Origin: Gnetum montanum | Taxonomy: Eukaryota; Streptophyta; Gnetopsida; Gnetales; Gnetaceae | Length of the DNA: 64,000 nucleotides | Reading direction: 5' to 3' | Assembly (NCBI GenBank): GCA_015680685.1 | Contig: MNCI01037900.1 | Span: 323,595-387,594, forward strand | In this document: positions 12,601-24,554 of the stretch, in pieces | Layout: each line of letters opens with the position of its first letter | How positions within the stretch are numbered: the stretch's first letter is position 1 | Program-made: the position numbers and the translations under genes | Notes under the pieces: model-generated | What the model saw: the letters and a program-made list of their open reading frames with translations, nothing else | The model's database searches: none | Told to the model about the DNA's origin: nothing

Positions 12601-14250
12601 CTTTGGATCCCAGGGACCTCTAAGAAGAGGATCCAAACAATTCTAGATGGTCTTGTTCATGACCAAGGGACTTAAAATCATAAAAGTAGTGCAAAGAAAT
12701 TTAATGTAAAATGCATATTTAAAAAAGAAAAAGAGAAAAATAAACTTGCACAAAGAAAATGAATTGAAAACTTTATTAAAAATAATAAATAGTTGCAAAT
12801 ACAAAATAGTTCAAGGAAGTACAAGTGTCATGTCCCTATGTCCAAATGATATTGTTGCATAAAAAAGATGATGCCTCTTCATAACAAGTGTTATTGTTAT
12901 CTTAACAAGACCTAAAAGGGTAGTTGTAATTGAGACCTAAAAGGGCATATTGTAATAATAGATGTATCTCTTGAGGAAACCTTTGGGGGTTGAACCTAAG
13001 GCATTTATACCCATGCTTAGAGGTCGTGCCAGGCATGGAATGGCAAAGCTGATACAGGCAAGTCACAAGAGCTAAGTGAAGTGAGACAAGAAGTGGACTA
13101 GCCATTCCTTCTAGCTGGATTATAGGCCTAACCATGATGATAGTGCTAGATTTCCTCTAAGGGGATGGATTCTTAAGGAGGAAAATCCCAAGGAGCACTC
13201 TCAAAGCATGATCAGGATACACTATTCCATATCAATAAAGCATTCTTTTCTTTCTCTCTATGCATTTTTCCCATTATTTTTGCACTTTGTATATTATTTC
13301 TTTTGCACATAATGTCAAATGTTACATATATGTGATGTTTTTCATGAAATCCAAGAACACAATGTCACAATTAATATAAGAGAAAATCACAAACCAAGGA
13401 TCATTCAAAACCATGAAGCCACGACATAGGAAAAGTCATTGATTATCATTGGATGCACCATATGTCTGTGATGTAAGCAGAAGATACCTTTCCATTGATT
13501 CAGACATCTACAAAAGATGTAGATCCCACCAACCAACAAATTCCTTAATGGATATCATTACCTAGAGAAGATTTGACTATGCCTCATCAAGATTCATCAA
13601 TGGCAAAAGATGTTGGTAAGACAAGGATACACTGATCTAGGTAACACTTACCCATATTAATACTATAAATATTAATTGATTAAGGTCATTGTAAAGTTTC
13701 TTTTAAAAATTTAGTAACCATGACTTGAATTGATTTTGTTTGTTGAAAATCATTATTCTAAGAAACTTAGAGTCATTTATAAGTCATCATGTCTTCCATA
13801 TATGATAAAACATAATCTTGATTCCTAAGATAGTTGGACCTTTCAAAATATTAAAACATTAAAATTCATTTTTGATTCCTAAGACTATGTTCAATGAATA
13901 GTTCTCATTGAGATGATTCCAATAGTACAAATTTCATCTTGATCAAACTTATGATTTTGGAGATATCAATGTTTTGATTTTCTCATTATGTGTGCATTAA
14001 AATAATATTAAATTTTTTAATTATTATTTCAAAAAATATTTTAAAAAATTTTAAGCAAGAGGTTCTCGATTCATAGCCAAACCACCCCCTTTCAAAAACT
14101 ATATAATATTATATAATTAAAATAAAAAAATCTTTAGGCTGTCTTGGCTAGCCTTATGGGGTCATGGCCCTACAAAGGCAACATTGGCCCTGTAGGGACC
14201 ACGTAGGCCTTGTAGGGGCCACATAGCCCTAAAAAGCTATCAAAGACCCT
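12601..14250. other. no gene seen
   Basis: An A-rich tract at about 12,700-12,800, then unique-looking DNA with only short accidental ORFs. There may be old retroelement pieces around 13,400-13,700, but no domain is recognisable. Confidence 0.4.
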
Positions 14251-14744
14251 ACCCCTTGCTATATGAAATGACACTCTACCCCGCTACCTCCTCTCCACAA
14301 ACTACCTTCACATGCTTACTTTCCACCATGCACATTGCTTGCCTACTGCTATCTAATGCTGCTTGCTACAAATGCTTGCCCATTGCTACATACTTGACCT
14401 ACCACCATGACGAAAGCCTTTGGCTACCACTCTCCACCATGTGTTACCACTTTGCTTCATGGTGCTACCACCATGTGTCATTAATGCACCTATGTAGGTC
14501 CTATGAATGGCCACAACACCCTCACCGCGAAGCCCTCACTACTCGCCTATGATTAGCACTACTGCTACTATTAATACTGACCAATGCCACCACCACTTTT
14601 CCATGCCCACAACATGTTGTCACCAACTGCTTTGTGCCACCCTTCCACACATCTTGCCTCATCTACACTCTATTGTTCCATCTACACCATCACCCACTTT
14701 TCATACCCTCAATAGTTTCTTAGTGCATCATCAAACACCGACAA
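14251..14744. other. His/Cys/Thr-rich low-complexity stretch, no gene
   Basis: Two overlapping plus-strand open frames (14256-14552 and 14507-14824) are rich in His, Thr, Pro and Cys, because the DNA consists of CAC, ACC and TGC-type words. The composition grades into the adjacent minisatellite. I see no domain and do not call a protein. Confidence 0.45.
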
Positions 14745-15075
14745 TGCCACAAATCACTAGCATCCCTGGCACTTCGTGGACACCATTGGCACTGCAAATC
14801 ATAGGCATCCTTGGTGCTCCATAGGCACTGACAATGCCACCAATCATAGGCACCCCCAATTCCTATGGACACCATTAGCACTATGGATCATAGGCATCCC
14901 TAAGGTCGGTTGACATCATCAGCATCATTGATCATCAATGCTCACTAATACCATCAGCATCATAGATCACTAGCACCTCTAGTACCCCACAAACACCATT
15001 AGCACCATGGATCACTAGCACCGTTAGTGCTCCACAAACATCAACAACACTATAGATCACTATCACCTTTGACAA
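14745..15075. repeat. minisatellite, period about 45 bp, 8 units
   Basis: The word ATCAYWRGCAYC starts at 14753, 14798, 14843, 14887, 14931, 14966, 15011 and 15056. The spacings are 45, 45, 44, 44, 35, 45 and 45 bp. Units carry CACCATTAGCACCATGG-like cores and differ by substitutions; the fifth is 10 bp short. Confidence 0.85.
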
Positions 15076-16020
15076 ATTCCAATTGTCCATCAACTAATGA
15101 AAAAATCAAATTTTTTTCATTAATTAATGGAAAATTCAAAATTTTCATTTCCAAGTTGTTAGTTTAAAATTTGATACACAAGAAATATTTTCAAAAATAG
15201 AATTTGATGTGTTGGAAACATGTGAGATAAGAGTTTTATAATTAAGCACACTCACTCTAGAGTAGAACTGGGATGGATGACCTATCAAAAACTTTCATTT
15301 TTTGTGCCAAAAGGTTTTGGACTCTAGATTCCATAAATTTTGATTTCATAAGCCTTTTTCAAAAACTGAAGAATCATTTCCTACATATTTCAACCTTTTA
15401 TACATAATGATGAAGTCAAATCTACCTCTTGGAACTCCAAAAATTAGTTTTCACCCTCTACCTGATATGGTATCTTAAAACCATCAAAAGTTTAATTTTA
15501 ACATAATTCAAGCATATGATGTCCATTTTCAACATATGAATAATCATCTCCAATATTTTTTACCCTTTGAAACTCAATGGTAAGGTCAAATTTATTATCT
15601 AGGTACCTAATAATTTGATGATATCATAAAACTATGTCTTAAAAGTTGACAACATAAGGATAACTAATCATGCCTTGTTGGGAAAATAACCTTTGCAAAT
15701 AGCCTTAAGATCTCTATGGCATGTCATTAGTTACACTGCTAGAGTTTGTGTCTTTAAGAGGATAGAAATTTTGTAAATAATTAGATGATGTAATTATATA
15801 TTACTAGAATTTGATGTAGTTATATGTTACTAAAATTAGATAATGTAGTAAACTAATTAATCAATTGATGTATCAGTATCAATTCAGTTGATGATTAGTT
15901 GGAGAATCAATTGATGAACAAAAATGGTCAAGAAGATGTATAATAATCCATCCTACAATCAACATATGACAGAATAACATGAAGACTCAAAATATCATTT
16001 TTAGAAAATGTATGATACTC
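15076..16020. other. no gene seen
   Basis: AT-rich DNA without a supported ORF. Around 15,800-15,930 CAATTGATGA-type words recur a few times. It borders the 5' end of the CCR4 pseudogene. Confidence 0.4.
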
Positions 16021-17000
16021 ATAAAGAGAAATGATCCAAAGGAGAATCCAAGAATAAGAATGAAAGTTGCAACATACCACATGCTTGCAAGCTCCTTAGC
16101 GAGTGAGAAACAACATCTAATATGTCCAATGTAGGCTTTACATTGACATGAATATAGATATCCATATATTTTAGTAGAGTTACAAGATCTAGATGCTAAA
16201 GTTCTATGTTTAAAAGATGCTTTTCCATGGGAATTTCTATACCAATTCCAACTAGGTTTGGAAAAGATGGAATACAAAGGTATTTATAAGCAAAAAGGTT
16301 CTTACAAAAGTTCTTCTTTTGAACCATATAGATTAGCATATTGTAGAAATCATAACATGGATGGTTGTGCAATATTTTATAAAGAAACCAAGTTTGAATT
16401 AGTACAAAGATTCAAATGGAGTTTAGAAAATATGATTTTTAAAATTCTATACCTTCAAGAGATGGAAAAGAAAGAATAGTTAAGATTTCGAAAAAATCAC
16501 ATAGCCTTTGCAGAAATTCTAGAAGTCCATCTATTAGGAAGACATATATGCATGGTTAATACACATTTAGTTGTCAAAACAACATGTTTAGATGTTAGAC
16601 TATGTCAAGGACCATACTTGATTAAGAAAATAGAAGAAAGTTTGAAGAATATGTTATTCTTAAGACATACTAATCTAGTGTTAATTTTCCTTTATGGAGA
16701 CTTCAATGCCAAAGTTGGAAGTGGTATATATCAATTCTTAAAATATGGATGTTTAAAGGGATCTTTGGAAGATGAATCTAATTTGAAGAAGATGTTTCCA
16801 TCAATTCAACATAAAATTCCATTATCTAATGCATATTTTTCTTATTTTACATCTTCAAGAGATAAATCAAATTCCAAAATTTAAGGACAAATGATGTTGA
16901 TGGATAATGCTTATTAAGAATCATAGTTCACCAATTACTTTGCTATGATTAATAAGGATAAATCAATAACATTATTTATTGAGAACTTAGATTATATTTG
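16021..17000 (+). pseudogene. CCR4: processed pseudogene of a plant CCR4-type deadenylase (EEP nuclease domain)
   Basis: The plus strand gives, in order: RMKVATYHMLASSLASE (16057), matching the RVLTYNVLAD start of the nuclease domain; then ELQDLDAKVLCLKDAF, matching the DILCLQE active-site strand; YKGIYKQK; NMDGCAIFYKETKFEL (16360); MVNTHLVV (16552), matching CVANTH; LVLIFLYGDFNAKVGSGIYQ (16678), the GDFN motif; HKIPLSNAYFSYF (16812), matching HQLPLVSAYSSF; and TLFIENLDYIC (16972), matching GTLDYIF. CCR4 is the exonuclease subunit that shortens mRNA poly(A) tails. The segments follow one another without introns, pointing to a retro-copied mRNA. The catalytic Glu of CLQE reads as Asp, and there are stops and a few shifts. 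The 3' end is lost where an LTR fragment begins. Confidence 0.85.
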
Positions 17001-17372
17001 TGATGAGTTGTTGAAAGTACCTCTATGCCCAACCATACAAATCATGAAGCATTCATGCACGATTCGGTCGAATTATGTGGACTCTCTAGTTTCTAGTGCA
17101 CTAGTCTTCTAGGAAGTGAATCTTGCCCTAAGATCATTCGTTATCTTCCCAATTACACTTGTGAAGTACAAAGGCATGGTTAAGTGTAATTGAGGCATAT
17201 GATTTTTGTCCTTGTATGTTTTATGTTCTTTGATGCTTGAAGAAAGAGATAAAGTAATATAATGACTAATTTTATCTAACTAACTAACTAGTCTCTAGCT
17301 AATCCTAACATAAGCATTTGATCCTACTTTTTGTACACATCCTGAACCCACATATCCACTACTAGTATTAGT
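17001..17372 (-). mobile_element. partial LTR, inverted relative to element P
   Basis: It begins TGATGAGTTGTTGAAAGTAC followed by CTATGCCCAACCATAC and ATTCGGTCGAATT. This is the reverse complement of the LTR 3' end seen elsewhere in the window (TTCGACCGGAT ... GGTACCTCGCCACTCATCA). So this is the U5 side of a minus-oriented LTR of the shared family. Similarity fades near 17370, and gag of plus-strand element P starts at once. The LTR start and any element body belonging to it are missing. It lies exactly where the CCR4 pseudogene stops. Confidence 0.7.
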
Positions 17373-17379
17373 CCTTAGA

Positions 17380-18740
17380 GCCAGAATCCATTTGTAGGTG
17401 GAATATAATAGAGTTATTTAATGATAAGTATCAAAAATACTCCAGAGTGTCTAATATGAGAAGGCACATCCAATGATGGAAGCAAAGAAACCATGAGCCC
17501 TTGGACACCACCATGGATAGATACTATTCTCTCATACATTGATGCCCTCACCATAGTTATTCTCAATGGGAACAACTTTGCCATATCATAGATGGACTTA
17601 GATCAAAAATGAGGAGAACTCTTGGGGTCTATGCCCAAGGGAGACTATTAGAAATCAAAGCCCATTAGATTCAAAGGATAATTGAGTAGTTAATAAAAGA
17701 ATAAGGAGAGTTAAGAAAACATGAAAAGTATAAAGAAATACAATAGGGATCCTTCCATCAGAAAAAGGGAAGTTCGATTTTGTGACAATGGAAAAGAATT
17801 ACTACTTGATGAGGTGGTAAACAAAATGACCTTGCCGATCCAAAAATCTATGTCTAAAATTTCAACTAAGGTGGATAAAATGTGGGATTTTTTGAATGAA
17901 AAATTCTAAATTTCTTTAAAATTTTCTAGAAAATCACAAGAGTAGAGTAGTAATCATAACCGCAGGAAGTGAAAGAAGCTAAACATACCTATCAAAGGAG
18001 TAAGTCCAAGATTGCTATAGTAGATGAAGTTGTGAAAACTAAATCAAATGATGATGGTGAGTATGACATTCACCAATATGAACATCCTAAGGGATGTTAC
18101 CTCATTGTTTCACACTTATAGGAATCTAAGGTGTATGCTCTAAATCCATGACTAGTAAAAAGGCAAGCACCCAGAAGGTTTCCTTATCCTTAAGGCAATC
18201 CTAAGCAATTCCATCAATAACAAAAAATATTATCCAAGTGTAACTCCACTACAACTATATGAGTAATATCAATAGTGGCACCAACCATAGTCATGGGAAA
18301 TGCCACCACCAAGGCAAAAATACCTTTACAGGAAACTAGATCCATATGGGTATTACATTCAACAACCCTTGTCTCCACATGACTTTTCCAATCATGTTTC
18401 TCCATTCCAACATCACTACCATCCTCCCAAATACTAGAAATCTCAATCTTCACATTCCAAGATGGATGCCACATTTTATCCTTATCCTCCTCCTATTATT
18501 GCATCTATTTCTCCACCCTCAATGCAATTACCACTTGCTCCATCCATGCAAGATGAACTTCTAGCTTAGCCACAATAACACAATGCTATCAAGGCCATCA
18601 ATCTACAACTGGTTCATCAATCAAGGGGTTTGGAACCTTGTACTCGTAAAATACCATTCTTCTGACCCAACAACCCTATTAAGCCTTCACAGACTCAAGT
18701 AACTGATCACCCTACTCCTACTTCACCCTCTACAAATCAT
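17380..18740 (+). pseudogene. gag of element P (N-terminus missing)
   Basis: The first recognisable words are KYQKYSRVSNMRRHIQ (about 17428), TTMDRYYSLIH (17508) and HHSYSQWEQLCHIIDGLRSK (about 17548), matching KYQMYSRVSNLRKQIQ, ATMGxYYALLH and SHVYSQWDxLHHLMDGLR in element M. Further on, DEVVKTKSNDDGEYDIHQYE (18025) followed by HPKGCY corresponds to the zinc-knuckle-like end of M gag. A Pro/Ser/Thr-rich linker with many stops continues to the protease. Nucleocapsid/capsid precursor; dead through stops and 5' truncation. Confidence 0.75.
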
Positions 18741-18779
18741 TTTATCAGGTCCCCTTCAAACCAAATGCCACAAAAAGTC

Positions 18780-19110
18780 CATACTTCTATGCTCACCCAT
18801 GCCATATTTGATTGGATCTAGCTTGGAAACCTTCCTAAAAAATTAGTTAATCTTGGAAGTCCTCTTATCTATCTATAGATTGTTCAAAATGAACCATGTA
18901 AAACTCTTCTTGATTCAAGTTCTAGTGTGAACTTGATTTCTCATGAGATACATATTACCTAGAACCTGTCACCTCTCAAGAAGAGCAATATCATATTGGA
19001 ATTGGTAGACCAGTCCATCATTGTTTCATTGGGACTAGTCAAAGATACTATGACCATTGTCTGTGGGTAATCTTATCCTATCAATTTACTAGTAATCAAG
19101 GTTGAAAACT
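18780..19110 (+). pseudogene. aspartic protease of element P
   Basis: It reads SPLIYL (SPLIYLQITKNVPCKALLD in M), then CKTLLDSSSSVNLISHEI (18898) and PLKKSNIILELVDQSIIVSL (18976). The catalytic triad position, D-L/T-G in active enzymes, reads DSS, so the active-site Gly is gone. This enzyme would cleave the Gag-Pol polyprotein. Confidence 0.75.
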
Positions 19111-19689
19111 GCAAGGGAAACTTTCCAATTATTATGTGATGGCTAAGCACTATTGATGCAATAATGGACATCAAAGATCTTTCCCTAAAGATATCAAATG
19201 AAAATGCATTTGGAAAGATCGAGAAGAGATGAGTTCCATGCATCACATATAGTGATACAAGATGTAATTGCATGCAAAAACTATGTTCCATGAAATAAGC
19301 ATCTATTTCTGCATGCAAGTAGTATGCACATGAGGTAAATATTCAAAGGTGTCTATAAGTAATAGCCACAAAACTAGAGGATAGCCAATGGTTGATCACT
19401 AATTTTGACAATAGCACAATACGCATGGAACCTACTAAGAGCCTAACATGCACTTATGTCGTAGGCCTAGATGAACTAGAGCAAGTTTATCACCAACTCT
19501 CTGATAACAAAAATGATGATACTAATTGGAGAGAGTTGGAGATCCCTAAGAATTTTAAATGAGAGCCCATAGAATTGAAAACTCTACCTACTAGCCTAGA
19601 ATATGCATTCTTAAAAAATGGCAAGTTGGTCATACTCAATGCCAAACTTGCTCTTGAGAAAAAAATAAAATTGTTAAAAGTGATCAACA

Positions 19690-20480
19690 AATGGCCAATA
19701 GCCTTTACTTAGTCATATCAAGAACTCACTATAATTGATCCATGGATATGCCAGCATCGCATTTACACGAATTTGTCCATGAAGCCAAGGAGGCAACCAC
19801 CACAATAGTGGTTGAACCTAAAATTGAAGCAAATTATTAGAGGATATTGAAAAGCTCCTTAAGGTAGGATTCATCTACCCCCTTGCATATAGCAATTGGA
19901 TTAGTCCACTTGTCATAGTGTCAAAGAGAGATGGTAAATGATAGGTTTGTGTTGACTTCAAGCTATTAAACATGGCAACATTCAAAGATCATTTTTTGTT
20001 ATCATTCATTAATTCGATGTTGGACAGCACATCTAGGCATTTCTATTATAGTTTTCTATGTGATTATAGTGACTATAACCAAATCTAGATTGCACCAAAA
20101 GATCAGGCCAAAACAACATTCACAAGTCTTTGGGGGACCTTTCCATATCCCATGATGCCTTATGATCTATGTAATTCCCCTGCCACTTTTCAACACCTGG
20201 TCTTAAGTAATTTTTAATAGTAAATAGGTAGGAAAGTAGAAGTCTTCATGGATGACTTCTCCACTTATGGTGCTACATTCAAAAAAGCCTTGGACCACCT
20301 TGAGTAAGTACTAAAAAGATGTGTGGAAACAAATCTATGGCTCAATTGGCAAAAGATCCATCTCATGGTCCAAGAGGGCATTGTATTAGGACATTAAATT
20401 TCATAAGAAGGGATCAAGGTAGATCCCAAAGAGATAAGGGTCATCCAAGGAATCACCTATAAACTAGAAACTATCAAATA
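19690..20480 (+). pseudogene. reverse transcriptase of element P
   Basis: Recognisable RT blocks in order are: LEDIEKLLKVGFIYPLAYS (about 19839), VCVDFKLLNMATFKDHFLL (19948), IAPKDQAKTTFTSLWGTF (20091), DLCNSPATFQHLV (20167) and KVEVFMDDFSTYGATFKKAL (20233), then VLKRCVETN (20317). The catalytic FMDD is intact at about 20245-20256. Several stops, for example where W follows KRDGK, abolish it. It copies the element RNA into cDNA. Confidence 0.88.
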
Positions 20481-20499
20481 TGTTTAGTAATTCCTTAGA

Positions 20500-21126
20500 C
20501 ACACTAGCTGCTATTGACAATTCATAGAGAATTTATCTAAGATTGTGAAATCACTGGTAGAGCTAACAAAGAAAGATGCTCCCTTCATCTAGACCAAGGA
20601 ATGTGGAAATGCATTCCAGAGCCTCAAATAGAAGCTCATAGAGACTTTAATTCTATGAGCACCTAATTGGTCCAGACCATTCTATATCATGATGGATGCA
20701 TCTAACTATGCCTTAGAAGCTATGTTTATGAAGTTGGATGAAAAGAAATGTCCATGTTACATCCATTGCACAAGTCAAAGCATTTTGGATGCATAAGTAA
20801 ATTACACCACCATGGAAAAAGAACTAATGACAATGGTGTATGATCTAGAAAAGTTTAGACACTATGTGCTTGAATATAAAGTGTTTATGCACATTGATCA
20901 TGGTGCCATCTACTTCCTCATGAACAAGTCAATGATGAGCCCTCATGTTATATGGTGGTTGATGATCTTGCAAGAATTTGATCTTACAATGATAGATCAA
21001 AAGGGCCATGAGAATATGGTCACTAATCACTTGTCTCAGTTACAATGGGATAACAAAGAGGAAGAGAGTCTACTCTCTGATCAATTTTCCAATGAACTTC
21101 TCTTTGCTACTACAATAAATGAATAA
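20500..21126 (+). pseudogene. RNase H and connection domain of element P
   Basis: After RT comes the connection SKIVKSLVELTKKDAPF. The RNase H domain follows: MMDASNYALEAMFMKLDE (20692), YTTMEKELMTMVYDLEKFRH (20806), HIDHGAIYFLMNK (20893) and ILQEFDLTMIDQKGHENMVT (20967), ending in NHLSQLQWDNKEEE. The Asp, Glu and Asp positions of the catalytic set (MDAS, EKEL, HIDH) are present. The stretch from 20812 to 21126 is open, the longest in P. Confidence 0.88.
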
Positions 21127-21199
21127 ATGCCCATAAAACCAAAATGGTATGATGACATCCTCACTTATCTTCTTACCCAATATATGTTATAAGATCTAG

Positions 21200-22400
21200 A
21201 TCATAGAAAGAGATAATAGTTTCTTGATTAGGCTAGGAACTTCATGGAAGTTAATGGACACCTTTACAAGGTATGTGCTAATGACCTAGTCTACTGGTGT
21301 GTACCTGATGCAGATTAATTACATGTTCTTCAAGATGCTCATGAAGGTCCTTACAGGGGCCACTATGCTAGGAGATGCACAACCATAAAAATATTAATGG
21401 TAGGATAGTATTGGCCCATAATCTTCAAGTATGCCAACCAATTTGTCTGATCTTGTGAGTGTTGTCAAAGAGATAGTGTGATGGCCACACGAATGGAGGG
21501 TCCTCAATAATGGATTTAACCACTATAATCCTTTGATATATTGGGCATATATTTCATGGGTCCCATCACATCCATGTCCAATAGGAAGGCATATACAGTT
21601 GTTTCCATTAAGTATTGTACCAAATGGGCAAAAGTAGCAGTCATCATCAACTGTACATCATCCACTACTACTTAATTTATTCAACAAAATGTTATGAACA
21701 TGTTTGGGGTGCCACATGCATTGATTTCTAACAATGGAACCCATTTTACATGTGTCACTTTTTAAAAACTCAAGCAATGCTTGGGGGTTGAACATAAATT
21801 AACAACATCCTATCACCCCCTGAGCCAATGATCAAGCAAAGGTGACTAACAAGAAGATTACAAAGATTCTAACAAGAACTATTAACAAATATAGAAGAGA
21901 CTAGAGCACAAAACTCAATGATGCCCTTTGGGCCTATTTCTCAACATTAAAACTCCCTATTGGCTACTCTCACTACAATTTGGTGTATAGAAAACTTCCA
22001 ATGCTTCCAATTCAATGAACTTTGTAGACTCTCAACAACCTGTGACCTGGATTTTGACTTAATTCTAGCACAAAAAGAAAGACAGATCAACCTAAATGTC
22101 CTATAAAAAAATTGAGTAGTTGCCCTATCTTTGAATGAAGTGCACAAGGCATTCAACAAACAACATCATAATCTTAGAATATGAAAAGTAAAATTTCAAT
22201 CGATAGATAAGGTTCTTGATTGAAATCCCATGCACGTACCCCAAAAAAAAAAATTTCAAATGTTGTGGAAGGGGCCTTATATAATTGATGAAACCTTTTC
22301 CTCTTGGGCCATGATCATATACAAGCCTAAAATCCCAAACAAAAAGTAGTTGATCAACATCCAACAAATAAAGCCTTTCCATGAGCCAAAGCAAGCCAGT
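21200..22400 (+). pseudogene. integrase of element P
   Basis: The zinc-binding HHCC region is visible: AHEGPYRGHYA (21330), then SCECCQRDSVMATRMEG (21450). The core reads FDILGIYFMGPIT near 21530, where the family has GIDFMGP, so the first catalytic Asp is Tyr. The second catalytic position reads ALISNNGTHFT (about 21718) instead of SDNGTHF. The C-terminal part reads NEVHKAFNKQHHNLRI (22135), NPMHVPQ and QIPQWMGNHAQFFESPPSNQ (22399). There is no chromodomain. Confidence 0.85.
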
Positions 22401-23995
22401 ACAACAAATACCTCAATGGATGGGCAACCATGCTCAATTTTTTGAATCTCCTCCTTCTAATCAGTCATGGGAGAGATGGCCATCTATGCTAATCATATAC
22501 ATGGTTTCTTCATTTTTCTATTTTTTTTTTTTGCATTTTTATTTTTACAATTTCTTTATTTTAAAACCTTTTCCTATTTTACACCATTTTTATTTTACAC
22601 CATCATTAGTACATTTAAATCTTTCTTGAGTATTTTACACTTTCTTATATATTTTACTTTATTTTTTAGTGTGATTTTTTAATTTTTTTTTTGATAAACA
22701 TGCTTTGTGTCAATAGGACACAGTGGTGCTATAGCTGTTACTAATGGTGGTTTATGCTTAATGTTTTGTTTGCTACTATCTGGTTTCTATTTCTCAATTT
22801 TTTTACCAATGGCTAAGATATGGTTTCTTTTTCATAGAACAGGAAATGAGTTCATGACAACTACCCATCCACAAACTCTATAATTTTTCTTGTTTTGAAA
22901 GTTTAAGATTCCTTTTCATTCAATAAACTTTTAATAAATTTGTGACCTAGGTAGTTTCTAGAATTAGAAATGATTCAATGGTTTGCACAGGGCATGACTT
23001 CAAGGGGACTCAATACTCTTTGTACTCTTCTACTTGATCAAGTGCATGAGTATTTTCATAGACTTCTTACCATTCCATGTCAACTAATAATAGGAAGTTA
23101 AATAAATTCTTTGCATGGTGTGGATCCCATCCAAAAAGAAAAAAAAACAAAACAAAAACAAAATAAAAAAACATGATGGGAATTCAAAGCACATCCCTTA
23201 GACAAATAAATGGGCTACAAGCACTAGTTATGGGACTATAAAGACATGTTACCCATGGCTAAAGGTCCCCTCTAACTAAAGCCCTCTCCTACTTCCTGCT
23301 TCTCTTTTCTTCTCTCTATGGAATGGTGGTTGTTCTATGGAACCACTCTTGTATCTTGAGGGGGTGGATTGTTCTTGGAGTGATGATGTGAAGTCATTGA
23401 AAGCCATTGATTTTGGTCTCGACTAAGAATACATATTCTCAATTCATTTAAACAAAAATCCACAATTGACTTCTTACAACCTCAATTCAAAATTTCATTC
23501 CACCTTCTCCATCATCCATCTATACTACCTATAACTCACCTCACTACTGGTGTCCATGTTCTTGATTTGGTATCTTTGTCTAACATACTTGAATTCTTGG
23601 GTAGACTCTTTTGGGTTTTGGTTCTTAACTTCTATCAACCATTAATCACCTCTGGGGCCCATGGACTCCTTACATTGAGTTTATGTAAGGCCAAACAAAG
23701 TATGTACCTACTATGGGAAGGACCCACTTGCATATTTCTTGTTTGGGTTCATTCAGCCCTTATCCTTAGGCATTCTTACAATTAGAATCTTTCGTACATC
23801 CATCTTTTGCATTCAACCATGTGCTCTTTTACAAATTTTGTTCAATACACACATTCTCTATCAAATTCTTCAATTTTTAAGCTTTCAAAGATCCTCTTTA
23901 ATGATTTCATGATATTCTTGGCTTTTCTGGGACTCCATGGACTCCAAATTCATTTGAAAATTTCTTATATTGTTCAAGATATTCACATTTGAAAA
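22401..23995 (+). other. 3' non-coding region of element P
   Basis: No ORF is supported; the open frames at 22381-22682 are T-rich. Blocks such as CTCCTCCTTCTAAT...GGGAGAGATGGCCA, GACTTCAAGGGGACTC and CATCCCTTAGACA...GGGCTACAAGCA have reverse-strand partners in element M at about 48.68, 48.22 and 48.0 kb. This is therefore conserved 3' untranslated sequence. The polypurine tract was not found. Confidence 0.6.
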
Positions 23996-24554
23996 GTTAG
24001 TCTATGAACCCCATATACGAGGCCTTGTCAATGGAGTTAATGCATATACGAGGTCCTATATACATGGCATCATCAACATAGCACAAAAATGATATAAATA
24101 TGCATGACCCTCCTTAGAAATTTCACATTTGCTCATAGATTCCAAGGGAGCTTTTCAAATTTTCAGATCCCAAAACCTTCTAGAGCCCATAACTTCCTAA
24201 CTGTTTATCCAAATCACTTTGTTCTTTGACCCTGTAGCTATCGAAGGTAAGCACTTAGTTTTGGGGGTCATAAATGTGCCATTTTTTATAGAAAATATTT
24301 CACCATTTTTCTAACTCCCACAAAGGTTTAACTAGAAAATCAACATTTAAACATCAAATTACAAGAGTTAAACCTTCCCAAAAAGCTTTGGTAAAATTTA
24401 TAATAAATAATTAATAAATTAATCAGTTTTCCATGGTCAAACCTTAGCCAAAATTATATCTACTAATCCATGGATGTGTTGTGACCATATATGGCACCAA
24501 AAGGCAAACACACACAGGAAGGAGGACCACCTCAACTAAGGGAAAAATAACCTA
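23996..24554 (+). other. possible degenerate 5' LTR and leader of the coiled-coil element
   Basis: At 24,010-24,085 words such as CATATACGAGGCCT and CATGGCATCATCAACATAGCAC resemble the start of the LTRs at 27,526 and 39,032 (CCATCGATGTGGCCTCATCAACATGG). A TATAAATATGCATG follows near 24,095. TGGCACCAAAAGG at 24,492 resembles a primer site, but neither TG/CA ends nor target duplications can be shown. Tentative. Confidence 0.3.

Larger units (their letters stand above)
17373..23995 (+). mobile_element. Athila-type Ty3 retrotransposon P, 5' truncated, no own LTRs visible
   Basis: On the plus strand gag, PR, RT, RNase H and INT follow in Ty3 order, then about 1.6 kb of non-coding 3' sequence. All have counterparts in element M (45.85-55.26 kb) on the other strand. 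The start falls inside gag and joins an inverted LTR fragment. At the right end neither polypurine tract nor LTR is found before 24 kb. Lineage: Athila-type by the PR (LLDxxSxVNLIS), FMDDFSTYG in RT, LLQEFxL in RNase H, and lack of a chromodomain. Confidence 0.8.

Noticed and set aside
14256-14824. Two plus-strand ORFs rich in His, Thr, Pro and Cys
   Set aside because: Composition follows CAC/ACC repeats that grade into the 45-bp minisatellite; no domain or homologue in the window.
22381-22682. Overlapping plus-strand ORFs with Phe/Tyr-rich tails
   Set aside because: They begin with the integrase C-terminus and continue into T-rich 3' untranslated sequence of element P.
24485-24510. Possible primer-binding site TGGCACCAAAAGG
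   Set aside because: Only the first seven bases fit the tRNA-Asp type, no LTR end CTCATCA precedes it, and it could be chance; kept only as a low-confidence note.
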